DNA of 64,000 nt from Heliocidaris erythrogramma (GCA_025617745.1 CM046866.1:12345725-12409724), one strand, 5' to 3'; shown: positions 33,641-47,149, numbered from the stretch's first letter. Numbers and translations: made by a program. The notes: a model not told the origin generated them from the sequence alone.

Positions 33641-35940
33641 AGATAACACATAATTTTCCCCACATTCATAAGAAATATGAGGTAGTTCATGCCTTTACTT
33701 TCAAGGGTTTTAGTCATGATCTTTTGAGTGATTTTCTTTTCTCATTTAACTATTGATAGCAGGTCAAACAGAAATAAACATTCTGATAATACGTTATTTG
33801 CTACGCCATCAAGGAATCTCAGTGAGGCCGTTTATGAGTAGTAAAGGCCTTTAGCAAAATGAATTACATTTTCTGGGGAAAGAAAATTGTTCTTCGATAA
33901 ACTAGAAAATACGGGGTCCTAGAAATTTCCTTAATGCTCGATTGGATGTTAACGTTAACAGATATACACTTTCTGGTAGATTTGATATGCTGATATATGT
34001 TAGTTGCCATTGTTGCATAGTCCATTAAGAGCATTTTTTGCTTTTCAAAAGCATGCATGCGCGTGCGTGTGTGTGCGTGTGTCTGTGGGCGTATGTATGT
34101 GTGGGGTGTTTTTGGGAAGAGTGTGTTTACAGTGCAAGCATTATGCATTGAAAAAGATACGTTCGCAATTTTGCCTTATTGTTTTATTTTGATATACCTC
34201 CGTGATTGTTTGACTTGAATATTCATGTACATCTGACAATTCTAATACAAGAAGAATAATGAATACTAAAAGGTAGATTTCAGGTTGGTTATCAAAAACA
34301 GTATCTTGCAGACTTGCTTGCCTCCACCTTTTTAACAAAGAGTTAACAGGGTTTGCTATGAAACGTGTGAAAGATATCAGCGACTAATAAACCACGGAAT
34401 CAGCAACACGTCTACATTAGGCCCTATTTATTTCCATCATGTTCTCACTCGCCAGACACCCAACCCACACCGTCATTTCATATTACAAAATGGTTTGAGG
34501 GAATAACAAAATTTCATATCTCTCTCCGCGCAGGCCATGTGGGCGTGCAATCAAAAAAAAAAGAAGCGTTTCGCTAAAGTCTTTCTTTCTGGTTCACGGG
34601 CCCCCAATGACGAACAAATTATCTTCCGTGCTCCTCGCGAAATTACACTTGGCAGTTGGCCACCTGTGCAGGTATTATTTACATTATGATCCTGCAAATT
34701 ACCTAATTACAAACCATTTTTAGTCGCCGAGTTTCCCCGTTTGTATATCAATATGATGGGAATGTTTATGGCAAGCGTAATACGATGTGATGTAGCCGCT
34801 TTAAACACACACGAACGCTGACATATTTCGTCTTTTATCTTTGCTAGAATGTTTCTATGAGGTGATAACGATGTGTGAAGAGGCGTCGGTAATGAATTAT
34901 GTGCAATTGAGCGTGCATCGCGACGCCACTGAGTAATTGACTTAGTATATAAAATGCAAGTGCGCGTTTATAAGTGCATATGCATGCATCAGGATGCTAG
35001 GCCGCAACCTTAAGCTTAGAGTCCTAATGAGTATTTTGACCCTCTTTTTAAATCGTCAAATTCAACATAAATTCAAGGATTTTTTTCTGGGAAATACGAG
35101 CGTTTTTTAAACAGTGATTTATAGATTTATTCCAGCTTTCCTTCTTGAATGATGTTAAATGATGAAGACATTTATGAATGTATAAGCCTTATCTGAAAGT
35201 AATAGTCGTTTATGATATATGCTTGATAGATGAAGTTCTCACCCATCTCAACGCTAACTATGCTCAGCATCAATTTAAAAAAAAAGTTCTTGTGCCTAAA
35301 AACGGGAAATCTAACAAATATAATTCATTTGACATTTACTAAACGGTAAAGCTTGACCTCATTTTGTAATCACGAGGGGAAAAAATATCCTTAGGAAATG
35401 CATCCACATGTCAGTTGAATACCTTGTAAATTGGTACGCTCCTTGTTATGTAGAAAATTAGATTTAATGACGAGAGCTGCTACCGCGTTATGAAAATAAT
35501 GTTTCTTGAAAGACCATTACAATTACAGAGGGTCGACAAGAATGGGGGCAAAAAAGGATGTGCAAATTTTCACTCTTACGTGAGCTCAATATAACCGCTT
35601 TTCCTCGTTAATGGAAATGCTTTTGCAATCGTGTTTCTTTAACAAGACGTCATTTATTTATTGGACCCTTAGTAATAACATCCATATAGCCGTGATAGAA
35701 GGCATAGAGGAAGTTTTATATTGACAGAATGAGTCTGTTTACCTATCTCGCAGAGTTTCCTTTGTTTAAGAGCTAAAATTATGCCCTGAGTTAGTTGACG
35801 TAAATCAATATAATTCACTCTATCAGAGGCATTCGGAAAACAAAATTTCAACAGTTCAAAATGCTTCCAGAAATCTTCCATTTTTGTAAGTTTTTTCTCT
35901 GTTGCTAGGTCTGTCATGTCTGTCTTAACATCTAAATGGT
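33641..35940. other. unique noncoding DNA, no gene seen
   Basis: Mixed AT-rich sequence with a short GT/GC-rich purine-pyrimidine patch near 34056-34105. No ORF has recognisable similarity. It might be intronic or intergenic; nothing in the sequence decides. Confidence 0.45.
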
Positions 35941-35943
35941 CGC

Positions 35944-36190
35944 GCTCTCTCTCTCTCTCTCTCTCTCTTACCCCCTCTCCCAACTTTCTCTCTCTCTAAT
36001 GCTAATCTCGTCACTTTCTCCTATTTCTCTCTCCATTAATTCTCTTCCAAGGTCTCAAGTTCTCCATAGATTGATTCACCTTTATCTTTGTCTCTATTTC
36101 TCTTCCACTTGTTCCATTTCTCTTGGTTCCTCTCTTTATTCCCCCCCCCCCTCTCCCCTCTCTCTTTGTCCTTCTCCTTCTCTCGATAGA
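35944..36190. repeat. (CT)n microsatellite and pyrimidine tract
   Basis: (CT)13-type run at 35944-35969, followed by CT-rich sequence and a C run near 36139-36150. ORFs through it are Ser/Leu-rich artefacts. Confidence 0.9.
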
Positions 36191-36594
36191 GAATAGGAGT
36201 GCAATTGTCTATATTTCACCAGCTCATTCACCTAACCCTCCTAATTTGTCGCAAATCAAACCACTTCCTACTGCTCACAGGCCCATCAGCCGTCGATCAT
36301 TTCCATCTTCTTCTTCAAGCCCAAAATGTAATGGTGAAGCAGCACTGACGGCTATTGGATTTCAAGTCGAGGACCCCTTATAAAACAACACAATCACTTT
36401 GAAGTGTATCGCCGGGAGTAAAGGCACTGTTTATAGACCACTCTCCCCTCCTTTTCTCCGTCCCTCCCTTGAGGGGTTCGGCATCTTGTGGTGCAATGGA
36501 TAGACGGATGTTGTAAAGCGCGGGGTAATAATACCAGGGAACATACTTTGAAGAGGCACGGGAGCCGCCTCAGTAAGCAGGAAAGGAAGAGGGA

Positions 36595-36712
36595 GGGGGA
36601 AAAGAAAGATAGAGAGAGAGAGAGGAGGGGGTAGGGGAGATATGTGTGTGCGTCGGTGTGAGGGTGTGTGTGTGAGCGAGAGAGAGAGAGAGAGAGGATG
36701 AGAATGAGGATA
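36595..36712. repeat. (GA)n / (GT)n microsatellite
   Basis: Purine-rich AGAGAG runs at about 36612-36635 and 36676-36696 around a GTGTGTG stretch. ORFs on both strands are repeat translations. Confidence 0.88.
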
Positions 36713-36889
36713 CAATTACAAATACATAAGAGAAATATTTCACACAACAACAAAAATTCTCAATCCTACTACACCCACCCCCCCCCCCCCCGAATCCGCC
36801 ACTTGTACAACCAGCACCTCAAGCATGCATTCCAGAAAGCATTCTCCCACTTTTGAGGATAAGACTGTCTGACTATGTTCATATCTTCG

Positions 36890-37150
36890 GAAGATAAGAG
36901 TTACTTTATACTACGACAACTACTCCCTTGGGCTCCCGGAAAGAAAATCTACTTAGAACTAGCCCAGGCAACTTCCTCCGAAAAAAATATCCCCTTCGAC
37001 AGCTACCCCGGACAAGTAATCCCTTCGACAAATGCAGCCAGGACAATGGACTCCCGGACAACTGCTGATTGGATTACCTAATGATAGTTGTTCGATGGTA
37101 ACTGACGTGCTGTTTTAGGAGAGTAGTTATCTGGACGAGTAATAGAGGGT
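36890..37150. repeat. degenerate short-motif repeat (GGACAACTGCT / CCCTTCGACAA)
   Basis: Variants of a short motif recur: ACAACTACTCCCTTGGG, CCCGGACAAGTAATCCC, TTCGACAAATGCAGCC, CTCCCGGACAACTGCTG. The reversed version appears as GTAGTTATCTGGACGAGTAA near 37123. The style resembles the TTCCGAA repeat at 40.4 kb: a degenerate tandem unit with an opposed copy. The 68-codon ORF here is judged accidental. Confidence 0.5.
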
Positions 37151-40100
37151 ATAGCTGTCTTAAGACAGTTAATGTGGGGTAACTTGTAGTTGGAGTGTTG
37201 TATTCATCTCATGAATATTGCATATTATACAGTTTTGCTCCTTCAGAGAAAAATGCTATAAAAAATGGGGAAAGATACTGGAAAAGTGAATCCTTCCATA
37301 CAAAGGCTTCGAATTATCTCACGAAAACAAAAAACAAAAAAACAAAATGGAGTCTGATTACATGAATGTATCTCACTAAAGTTGATTATGCATTAGTCCG
37401 CGCTTCTGGTCCTTCTCCATGGAAGAAACAGCTTGAATGATTATACAAAAACATCTTATTGTGAAATTGGAAAAAAAATGAGCACACAGATTTTAGAAAA
37501 ACAAAAACTTACAAGACAATAATTCTTGTGAAATCCTCGAGCCAAAACGAATCATGATGCACGCTATTGCGATTGGTTAGATTCCATAAATTCCGCCTCG
37601 TGGCAAAAGAAATTCCCCGACAATATCTGAGACATTTCTGCCTTTGCACTCCCTCTTTTTCTATTTCAGCATAAAGCTTTCATACGAATGGGATTTGATG
37701 TGAGAAAATGCTGTGAGGATTTCTCTAAAGAAATACTTCCTGAGCTTTACAGTGGAAAAGATTTATCAAGTCAGTTTATAATTTTGTAGCAAAAAAAAAG
37801 AGATTTTAAAAGACAAAAGAAGCTTTCTTTGGTTTGTTATCAAACTGCATATTCCATTTTTTCCAAGAAAAAGGTAAAAGGGGATAACTTGAAAGTGCAT
37901 GAGCTATAGCTTACAATGCGAAGGGACCTTGTCGCAATATGCTGTAAAAAAAGTGATTTATTTCAAACTTATCATTCAGTTATTCACTTTTTCACTTTTC
38001 GTTCAAGTTTATCTTATCTCAGTTATAACTAGTGTTAAGTAATCATAGTGAAGAGTTTTTGAAATACATTTGCAGCCTTGTATTTATGAGTGATCTCGGA
38101 AAATAGCAGCTTCTTTATTTACACACATCATTCTCATTATCCTATATAGATAAGTGCTTAATGTGTTGTCTTGCCTAAACTACTTGAAGTATTTTTCACA
38201 ATCATAAAATAAATGGTACTTTCATCAGAGTGTTAAAACGCCTACCAGATTTTATCAGGAATAAGATCGGTAATACATTTGACATCCATTGATTTCTTTC
38301 AGGTTATTTGGGCTAGTTTGTGCGTGCTGAAGTAGAAATGCAATGTTGATTGAACTATCTATAGCTGGCCAGATGTCAAAGGCCTGAGCGTGGCTAAGAG
38401 TCCTGTTATGAAGAAGCTGCCTTTATATATAAAAAAAAAACAGATAAAGACAAAAGCTCTATAAATCCTATAGGCTATAGCACGATCTTTATAAAGCGTC
38501 CCTCTGTTTTCTTAACTGACCAGCTACCCCCCCCCCCCACCCCCCCGAGAATGCTACCGTGAGGAGGTCGTGATGTACGCAAATGGAGCGGGTCTCACCC
38601 CACTTATCTCTATGCCCGCCGGCTCGCACCGGGTTCGCCCACAACGCAAGAGTGACTCCGCCGTAGGCGATCACTAATGAATGTAAAAATACGACGTACA
38701 TATTTTCGTTGACTATTTCCAACGCGGGGTGTTTTCTCATTATAATGCCAGCAAAAACAGAGAAGACATACCTTTGTGGATTATTTCGTTAATAATCCTT
38801 CAGCATCCAACATTTCCAAAGAGATTAACATGCCCCATTAGACGTCTTATTTAGATTATAAATGGAGGCCATAGATTTTGAAAATCCAAACTTCTCATTT
38901 TCAACATAACAAATAGTTTTCGAAACAAATATTAACAAAATGAGAATGCGGAAGTGGTAAACCTATTCATAAAGTGGCCTCGGTAGCCATTTAAATTTGA
39001 AAAGAAAGTTCAAATTGTTTACAAAAAAGCAATCTCTTATGTCTTTTTTGCGGCTCCATTTTACTTTAAGTTTAGTTATGAACAATCTCATGAAATGAAG
39101 CAGCTGTTTGAAAAAGAACATCGCTACTGTTCTCCTTCTTCGTCTCAGAATTTTCATTTATGTAAAGTTTTATTTCTCAGACTGTGGTTAAATGCACTTA
39201 GATGATTAAATAAAAGTTCGAAATATTGTATGACAAGTGTGCTCCAATGTGCGCTGAATAGGTAAGGATAATCATAATTATGAACGTACTTTTTAAAGTA
39301 GTTACCCTTCTTGAGTATACTTGAAACGGCGCCATAAAGTTGCAAAAAAGCGATTAAACTAATTCCAGTAAGCATAATGCATGAATGGTAGAACATTTCA
39401 ATCTTAAACAATGTATTAGGATGGAAATACCTCTTGGGGATATGTTTACGCAAGCCAGTGCAAATCTTCAAAGAAAGCTCTGAAACTAAAACTTGAGTTT
39501 GGAGAGCGCGCATGGCAACGTATTTAGAGGTTGTTGACAGATTCTGGAACAAAGTGCCGACATAGAATGCTAATAGCCCTTCGTAATCACTTCAGCGTTA
39601 TTACCTCTGAACAGAGACGTCTAATAATCCCCTGTTTACGCATACAGCCCAAAGGATACTCGCAGGCTAACCTCGATTCTACAAAGAAAGTTTTGTCACT
39701 TTCTTTTCTATCCATAATAGAAACCCCATTTCATTATCAATTATTTACATTAATTCCACATGTTCAAATGTATACTGCATACAAGATTATGCTAGTTAAG
39801 GTGCATTATACGAAAGGAAACATGCCTTCAAAGTGATTAAAATGCACATTGGCAGAAGCAATTTCTACAGACTACTTTGCTAGAGAGAGGATTCAATCTT
39901 AAAATGTAACGCCTAAAGAAAAAAGGAATATTTGTTTGCTATTGCAATCATCTGTTCTTCCCAGTAGGATACATATGACACAAATCAGTAAAGAAACCCG
40001 GGGCAAATAAGAGCAAAATCCTTTAAAAACCTTGTAAAGAAAGACCGGAGATTACCGCTGCAGCGCTCTGGAGTGATTTCTGTTACAGTGCAAACGCTTG

Positions 40101-40415
40101 AGAAATTATAAAAAAAAACAAGGAAGTGTCACAAGTAAGGAGAAGACAGGACTTGGAAGAGGTGTTGGAAATAACTAATAATGAAATGAAACGTTCCTAA
40201 TAATTGTGTTTGTCCTCTTCCGTTTCATAGAGTTTCAGCAGAATATCAATATGTCGCTGAATAATTGAAATTACGACAAGCACCACATATGAATTTTTCT
40301 TTACCGTAGATAAACAGTCAATAGAAAAACCTTCAAGAGCATTGCTCATACGGAAAATTAGACTCCTTTGGTCTACATGGAAAGGGAAGTGTTGCTTGCT
40401 TAGTTACATGTCGTT
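37151..40415. other. unique noncoding DNA, no gene seen
   Basis: AT-rich. It holds the largest non-repeat ORF of the window (132 codons, minus, 39154-39552) and an overlapping 101-codon plus ORF. Neither has a domain, signal or motif I recognise, so neither is called. Poly-C runs lie near 38527-38546. Confidence 0.45.
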
Positions 40416-40424
40416 TTTCCAGAA

Positions 40425-40765
40425 GATTCATAATTCCGAAGGTTCGTTTTTCCAAAGGTTCCTATGTCTGAAGGGTCATTACTCCGACAGTTCGTAGTTC
40501 CGAAGGGTCATTACTCCGAAAATGAAATAGGGTTTAAATTTCCGAAAATGAAAGAGTTTTCATATTTCCGAAGGTTCGTGATTCCGAAAAGCTATGTAGG
40601 GCAGCCCTATTGCATTTTCGGATGTGCGAACCGTTGGAATTATTAACCCTTTTTAATTTTTTTTTTTTTTTAATGAAGCACCTATGGGAAATTTGTTTTT
40701 CGGAATTAAGGACTTTGGAATTATGAACTTGCGGAAAAAACGAATCTTCGGGAAAAGTAGTACCC
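40425..40765. repeat. degenerate TTCCGAA repeat with opposed halves
   Basis: From 40425 to about 40620 the plus strand repeats variants of ATTCCGAAGGTTCGT about every 20 bp (CATAATTCCGAAGGTTCG, TAGTTCCGAAGGGTCATTAC, ATTTCCGAAGGTTCGTGATT). After a T run, 40695-40760 carries the complementary form (TTCGGAATTAAGGAC, TTGGAATTATGAACTTGCGG). The whole could fold back on itself. No coding content is claimed. Confidence 0.7.
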
Positions 40766-40821
40766 CTCCCTCCCCCCCCCCCCCCTCCCCCCCCCCCCCT
40801 CCCCCCCCCCCCCCCCCCCCC
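40763..40821. repeat. poly-C tract, interrupted
   Basis: Almost 60 bases of C broken by a few T, including an unbroken run of about 21 C at the end. The complementary strand is strongly G-quadruplex-prone. Confidence 0.95.
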
Positions 40822-41353
40822 GTTCACTTCATCCTAAACTAATAGGTGGTAGAACCTTCAAAAGGAACACATGGGGTTGCTGAATCGACTACTCCCAACC
40901 CCTTCCTGAAAATGGACTTTCGAGTCTTCAAACATTACACCTCACACTTTCTCACAATCACGGATCCGCCACAATAATTAGAAACAATGACATATTCAAT
41001 AGACGGTTGAAATGCTGAACCCAATTAGACCATTTAACAACGTTTTCTCTCTCTCTCTCCAAATCCTTAGGAGGCAAAGAAAATATTATCGTTGCAATGA
41101 GACGACTTTGCGTTTAAAGGCATTATGTCTATACAAATAAATAATGTGAATCGAACTATGTCATATTTAATGAGTCATTTTTTTTTTGTTTCAAAGCACG
41201 ACGTAGTGCGAATAAAATAAAGTTCCTGGAGTATTACGCGGCTTCGGAACCTGACTTGAATCACGTTTACGTCCATGCGGTATGAGATCTCACGCAGTAT
41301 TTCTTGGGCCGCACGACCCCACACACCACTGGCATGTTTACGGGGCACGACAG

Positions 41354-41375
41354 CCCCCCCCCCCCCCCCCCCCCC
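41354..41375. repeat. poly-C run of 22
   Basis: Unbroken run of 22 C, flanked by ACGACAG and ATTAAAACCC. Short ORFs across it encode poly-Pro or poly-Gly and are artefacts. Confidence 0.95.
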
Positions 41376-42304
41376 ATTAAAACCCAAATGGCATACTTTA
41401 TATAAGTACATAATTCAGAGAATGTACCCACCCTGTCCCGTTTTGGGTGATGACCTGTTTTTGTTTGTTTTTTTTCGTTATTATTCATTTGCTTGTCAGA
41501 GAATTTGGAGTTTCAAAAAAACAGGAAAAATCTGATTGCTTTTTGTTCCTTGTCAGATAATTTTCGGAATCGGACGTGGTTAGAATCGTGAGAAGAAAAA
41601 AAAATCATACGGTTATACACGTCTTAGTTCTCTGAGGTTAAGTTCTTACGTCATAATTATAATCCTGGAAATTCTGTCGTAAGAACGGGGCAAGCCGAGC
41701 AGATGCGGCGAGAGGATCATGAGCAAATTTACGAGATTTATCGATCGGTTCAAGGAGATTCGAGCCCACTTCCTTGAAGAGAGGCTCTCGATCAGGTAGC
41801 TTTCCTTTGAACTCTTATCTCTACCTATACTCAACATGATACGAAAAACAGGACGACATGCTATAAGACTGTCGCCGCATAAACACTGAATTAGCCACCA
41901 TTCTATAGTGTCTCCTCGAATCTCTAAATCAACGGAGAGAAGTGGAGGGCTATAAAGTTCACTCTTTTATACGAGAACATAATGTAATTATAGCTGCTTA
42001 CGTCCTAAAATATCGGGTATATTGTAAAGTGTTTTGACGTTGGACGTCAACAGTAGTACGGTATACTCGTGAGAGGCTTCCTGTAAGGACTATCGGCTGA
42101 ACAGGAGATAATGAAGCAGGCCCATGATTCGGAGAGATCAAAACATTTAATCTGGCCCTTCAAGATTCGGGCTCATGGGGTAATATGTCATTGAAAGAGG
42201 CCGATGCCAGAAGTGAAACTTTCTCATATAAATGGAAGAGGGAAGAAAAACACTGAAGTTTGGCGAACTACCAATTCGAAAACTCAAGCTGCCCCGCCCC
42301 CTCA
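41376..42304. other. unique noncoding DNA, no gene seen
   Basis: No coding signal and no recognised repeat. Confidence 0.45.
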
Positions 42305-42343
<39 letters not shown>

Positions 42344-42560
42344 AGTATGCCTAAATGGATATAGTAACTTCTCTCTTTCGTTCTTCTCTCCCTCCCTATC
42401 TCTAGCTTTCTCTCTCTCTCTCCCTCTCTTTCTCTATCATCTTCATGTTTATCAATCTTATTTTCTATTCCTGTTTCTCCTTCTCCTTCTCTTTCTTTAA
42501 ATCTTTCCCTGTTTTCTCTCTCTCTCTTTCACTCCCCTCTCTTTCTCTCTCACTCAACAT
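42305..42560. repeat. (CT)n microsatellite and pyrimidine tract
   Basis: A (CT)n run of about 33 bp at 42308-42342 followed by more than 200 bp of CT-rich sequence. Confidence 0.92.
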
Positions 42561-45140
42561 TTCTTTGGAGCTCCTAACAAATTTTATTTCTTTCTGCAGA
42601 AACTTATGACGTCAACCGAGTTCGGTGTTTGATTTTGTTTGGTTTGTTTTGGGGGTTCTGTTTTGTTGTTTTTTCTGTTTGTTTTTGTTTTTTAAAGCCT
42701 AGGGCAGAAAAAAATATAAAATAGATGGGGTGTAGTATCTTTTTATGAAAGTCATAGTGCCTTTCACGTTAACCAGAGTAATTAAAAGAGACCAAAAAAA
42801 ACAACTTTATGAAATTATTACTGTTGGTAAAGCAGCAAATCTCAGCATTTTTTGCAGCCATGGTTCATTGTAAGGTATTATAACTTTATAATTATGTAAA
42901 CGCTGTTAGAACGGGTTTATCACGTTAGGCTCTGTCGTCATGCAGTCAGCAATAATGGGCCTCATAATTTCATGGTCGTTTTCGATCATGATTTCATAAG
43001 ACCTCTGCTTTCATTCTGGGTCATGTAATAACTCGAGGCAGATTATTGACAACGAGGGCGACACCTGGTCTTCCAGAAACACTCATATTATAGACGTGAT
43101 TCTGGATGGAAGATCATAATTATTTTAGTTTTACTTGGAATTTTCCGTGCTTTCTAAAATGCCATGCTTTGCCTGAGAAAGTAAACGATGACTTTTCCCC
43201 CCATTTGAGGAGATTTCGAGGTGAAGAAATTTAGACGTGATTGTTCGACGTAACTGGGTCAGTATTCGAGATCCTAGACATTTAACCACGAGCACAGACG
43301 GATGAGGCAAACGGGGTTAGGTAAAGCGGGAAAAAACCCTCCTCGGCTACCATACACACTCGCACGCACATCTACGCACACTTTTTACACTCACTAATTA
43401 GAGTCTATTGGGAGAAACTTAATTCTTCCCAGATTCCCCACACACACCTTTACTGAATGTATTAAAGTAAAGTTGCAGACGATCGATCGAATCACCCCCT
43501 TAATTTGAACACACCATGAGCGCGCCAAAACCGACGCATTGGTGTTTATATAAGGAACTAATTGGGAAGCTCCGTTTTGAAGCAGTGATGATTACATTAG
43601 AGGTTCGATAAAGGGGTCGCAGAGGCCTAATAAGACACGGTTGTCTTATCAATTTTCAGTAACACAAGAACGTAAAGTGGTTTTTAAGGAAGTTAGCAGG
43701 CCGATGTTTTAGGGAAATATTGATTTACAACATTCGCATCACTAGCTTACACTCTGTTGTGTGTTGGGTGGGGGCGTTCTTGCAAAATGTACCGACAAAA
43801 GAGAAAGCTGATGTTCATGTAACGAAACTTTTCATAATGCTAAGATAGTTTTCATGTACACGCACAAACTTATAAATTCATGAAAGTTGGGACGCTATTT
43901 TTTCCACTAAAAAGAGTAGCTAGGTTAATGATTTCTGCAGGCGCCCATGGAAAGTGAAAAATCTACTTTAACAGCTATATTAGCAAGAAAGCTTATATAG
44001 TATAATATTTGAACGGTTTGACACAGGGGCGCCACTTGATCAGGTTGAATTTAGAGGTGGTGTGTAGGACTAAATTCTGCCGACAAGTTAGCATTATTTA
44101 AGAATGACAACAACAACAACGACAAACAAAGTGGTTCTCAAATTCTCAAACAAGCCGACGAAGGTGCTGATAATATTAATAAAACAAGCACACAAACAAC
44201 ATTAAAAAGAAGAGAAATAACAAAAGGGCCTCAAATTCAAACTGGCCAGGAAACTCGACAAAGGTCAAAATTTGCTGACTGAAATTTCTACTGAAAGATG
44301 CCACACTCTCCACCCCCCCCCCCCCCCACACACACACACATGCCCAAGGGCTCTCTAGCTACGCCCAGTGTCTGTCCTTATAGGTAATCATTGCATGTCA
44401 TATCGGAGGCAAGAGTCTCCGTTCTCTTTGCAAACAGCGAATTACGATGTGTGACTTCATAATCGCATATTAAGGTCTGATTGCCTGTTCATGGTAGTAA
44501 TATGGTGGGTGAGAGGGAACGAAAGGTTTCACAAATTCGAACGTGATAACAGCAATCGAAATCAAAAGGTCATCCGGTGTTCTTGCTTGATCGGATTACA
44601 TGGTGTGTGTGTGTGTGTGTTTTAACTAAATGATCTCCCAATCTCACTAAATCATGATTTTCAGCTGTGTGCTTTCGTGTTTTCACACTGTATAACTAAT
44701 TAATTGACCTTTTTTCTACAAAATGTAATATTACTAAATGCAACGCCACACACTGTTGTCAGGTATGTTCTTTATCTTTCCACACGCCATCTTTCGACCC
44801 ATTCATTCAACAGAGTGTTACATTAAAGTGTATCCAAACGAAAATTATGTTAAACCTACATCCGATGCAGCAACTTTAAATCTTATAACCGCCTTCATAT
44901 CGTTTCGTTGACAGTTTTATTACTCTGTACATTCAAGTTATTAATATAAATCATTCAATTTGGGGTAACTTTTCGATGATCCATCTCTTCATGAACATAG
45001 AAAAGCAATGTTATGTGTAGTGTCAGTTCGTATTGGACGTTATGACCGAACAGTTTTTCAAAGTGACTAAAGTTACATGACAGCAGTATTCTTGAAGTGG
45101 TGCAACTGATTGCAATATTTGGTTATCACGATTAAAACAC
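42561..45140. other. unique noncoding DNA, no gene seen
   Basis: AT-rich. A poly-C/(CA)n stretch at 44310-44340 and (GT)n at 44602-44620 are the only simple repeats. ACAGGGGCGCCAC at about 44024 and TGCCGACAAG at about 44078 resemble the poly-C/G repeat modules elsewhere. No ORF of interest. Confidence 0.45.
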
Positions 45141-45143
45141 ATT

Positions 45144-45268
45144 TCCTGATTACACAATCAGATAAATTCAACTTTCCTTGTGAGACGTTCATCTGGCTTT
45201 GCAAGCGCAAGACAACTGACGAGCTCACTGTGGTTTTTATTGAATTAATTTGATTGTGTAATCAGGAA
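45144..45268. repeat. inverted repeat, arms about 29 bp
   Basis: TTCCTGATTACACAATCAG with ATAAATTCAA is mirrored by TTGAATTAATTTGATTGTGTAATCAGGAA. The arms are separated by about 65 bp. This is a hairpin or a small MITE; no ORF and no clear target duplication. Confidence 0.8.
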
Positions 45269-46785
45269 GTTTGCTGTAACATACAGTGATGTACTACACA
45301 CATCGTACAAACTCGTTTTTACGAAAATGATCTGATGAGTCGTGTTAAGGAAATATTCTCCGTGTGTTAATTATGTATTTTTTTCAGGTTTATGGTATAA
45401 GAAATAAGTAATTTTTTGGCATTATGTGTAGGTGATAGAGATATGTTGTGCTTCCTATTTACATTTTTCTTGAGAAAATGTCTACTATTTAGAATATTAT
45501 TTATCCTTACGATACAAATACACACCATGCCTCTACAAGCAAACCTAAATTCTCATTTTTTCAACAACTATGAATACAAACAGAGGGGTGGCTAGGGGGA
45601 CAATCCCCGCGGACGCCATCCCTGCAATTTTCATTATTTCCCGCATTTTGTTGTTGTTTAATTTAGTGTATTTTTTTTCTTTTTTTAGCTAATGCATGGT
45701 TCCAGAAGTTTGGACAGAGGCATGATATTGGTGTTCGCCTGTGCTAGTTTCTCTAGCCACGCCACGCATAGAACGCAGTTATACTTGCGTACTGTAGAAG
45801 AAGAGTAGAGATTACCTGCTCATAATCTTAATGAAAATATTGTTCACCTTTATAGGTAAATACGTAGACAAGACTACATGAGGATACTGTGCATTCTGGG
45901 GGGGGGGGGGGGGGGAGAAAGTGTGCCAACCACTGGTATGTTATTCTACCCCACCACTTCCCTAAAGCACACACGCGCGGAGCCGACTTCCCCATTAGCA
46001 TGAACCAGTTTATCGCGACGAATGCATAAGCCCTGCCGTTTGTGGCGGTTGTTTCTTACTTTGTTTCTGGATGACTGTGTTTGCTCCATCACTGTGATTT
46101 GTAACAGAACTAATCTTAATCAGGAATATCAAATCTCAATTAATAATAAACGGAAACAGAGAGATTCAGAGAAAACCTTTATTTTTTTTTCAAGCAGTAT
46201 GAGGCACCCACTGCAACGAAAGAAGTTATTTTTTTTTAAATATTATTATATTAGGATTTTATCCTTGCCATAATGGAAACAGAGATATACGCCACTTCAA
46301 TTGTTAAGTAAATGGTGCAAAATAGTAATGAGCGTGTACAATTTAAAAACGTTTTCACACCTGAGTCCAAACAGAATAGTCAGAACACAGAACTGTGATG
46401 TTGATCTTCTGCTATGGCTTCTTAAAATCATTACAGTATTCATCAAGGCGAACGTAATCACTCGTGAAGCAATAATGCATACCACGTTCATCTGATTACA
46501 CGTAATCACAACTCATTAAAGTATGGTGAGTATTGTATTGCAATGATGGTATCAAAACGCCACTTAGAGTTATTCTGGGGGTTAAAAGCTTTCTAGCGAT
46601 ATATAATTATCTTAATATTTGGGATCGTCTTCGTATGTCTATAATATTGTGTAGACACTAGGTAGGAATAAAGATGCTATTATCGGAAGTATATATTTTA
46701 CATATACTTTGCACACGCGCTCCATGTCCAGCTTTTCAATGAAATATTTTCACTTTTGCTTGTTTCCCATTTTCTCCTTTTCTTC
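45269..46785. other. unique noncoding DNA with a poly-G run
   Basis: A run of 18 G lies at 45898-45915, flanked by GCATTCT and GAGAAAG. Short ORFs only. No repeat family is recognised. Confidence 0.45.
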
Positions 46786-46985
46786 TTTCTTCTTCTTCTT
46801 CTTCTACTTCTTCTTTTTTATGCTTATTCTCCGTATTCTCCTGATTCTTCTTCTTCTCCTCTCCCTTCTTGTGCCTAATTTTTCTTCATTGTCTTCTTCC
46901 ATGTCTTCTTTCTCTTTTCTCTGTCCTTCTCTTCGTCTTATTCTTATTATTCTCTAACTTCTCCTTCTTCTCCACATTTTTTTTC
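46786..46985. repeat. (CTT)n / pyrimidine tract
   Basis: TTCTTCTTCTTCTTCTACTTCTTC and similar for about 200 bp. The 82-codon ORF through it is Phe/Ser/Leu-rich and artefactual. Confidence 0.9.
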
Positions 46986-47131
46986 CACAGTTGTAGACCA
47001 TAATGATACATATTCGAGATCTTTAAAACTAATTTATATTTTCCATAATAAAGAGGGCCCGTTTTAATTTTGTTGATCTTTCATAATTATATAGCCGTAA
47101 TGATAACGATTATGATGTAGGGATTGAAGGT

Positions 47132-47149
47132 GGGGGGGGGGGGGGGGGG
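47132..47149. repeat. poly-G run of 18
   Basis: Unbroken run of 18 G between GAAGGT and TTTTATTG. Confidence 0.95.

Noticed and set aside
32978-33649. 223-codon ORF (minus) and other long ORFs in the CCCATATGGG arrays
   Set aside because: Open frames occur on both strands and in several frames because the repeat lacks stops and is palindromic; the peptides are monotonous Gly-Pro-Trp-Met strings.
34056-34105. (GT)n / Z-DNA-forming tract
   Set aside because: Short and interrupted; ordinary simple sequence without further context.
39154-39552. 132-codon ORF (minus), the longest outside repeats
   Set aside because: Plausible composition but no motif, signal or family resemblance, and an opposed ORF overlaps it. 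Support is not enough for a CDS call.
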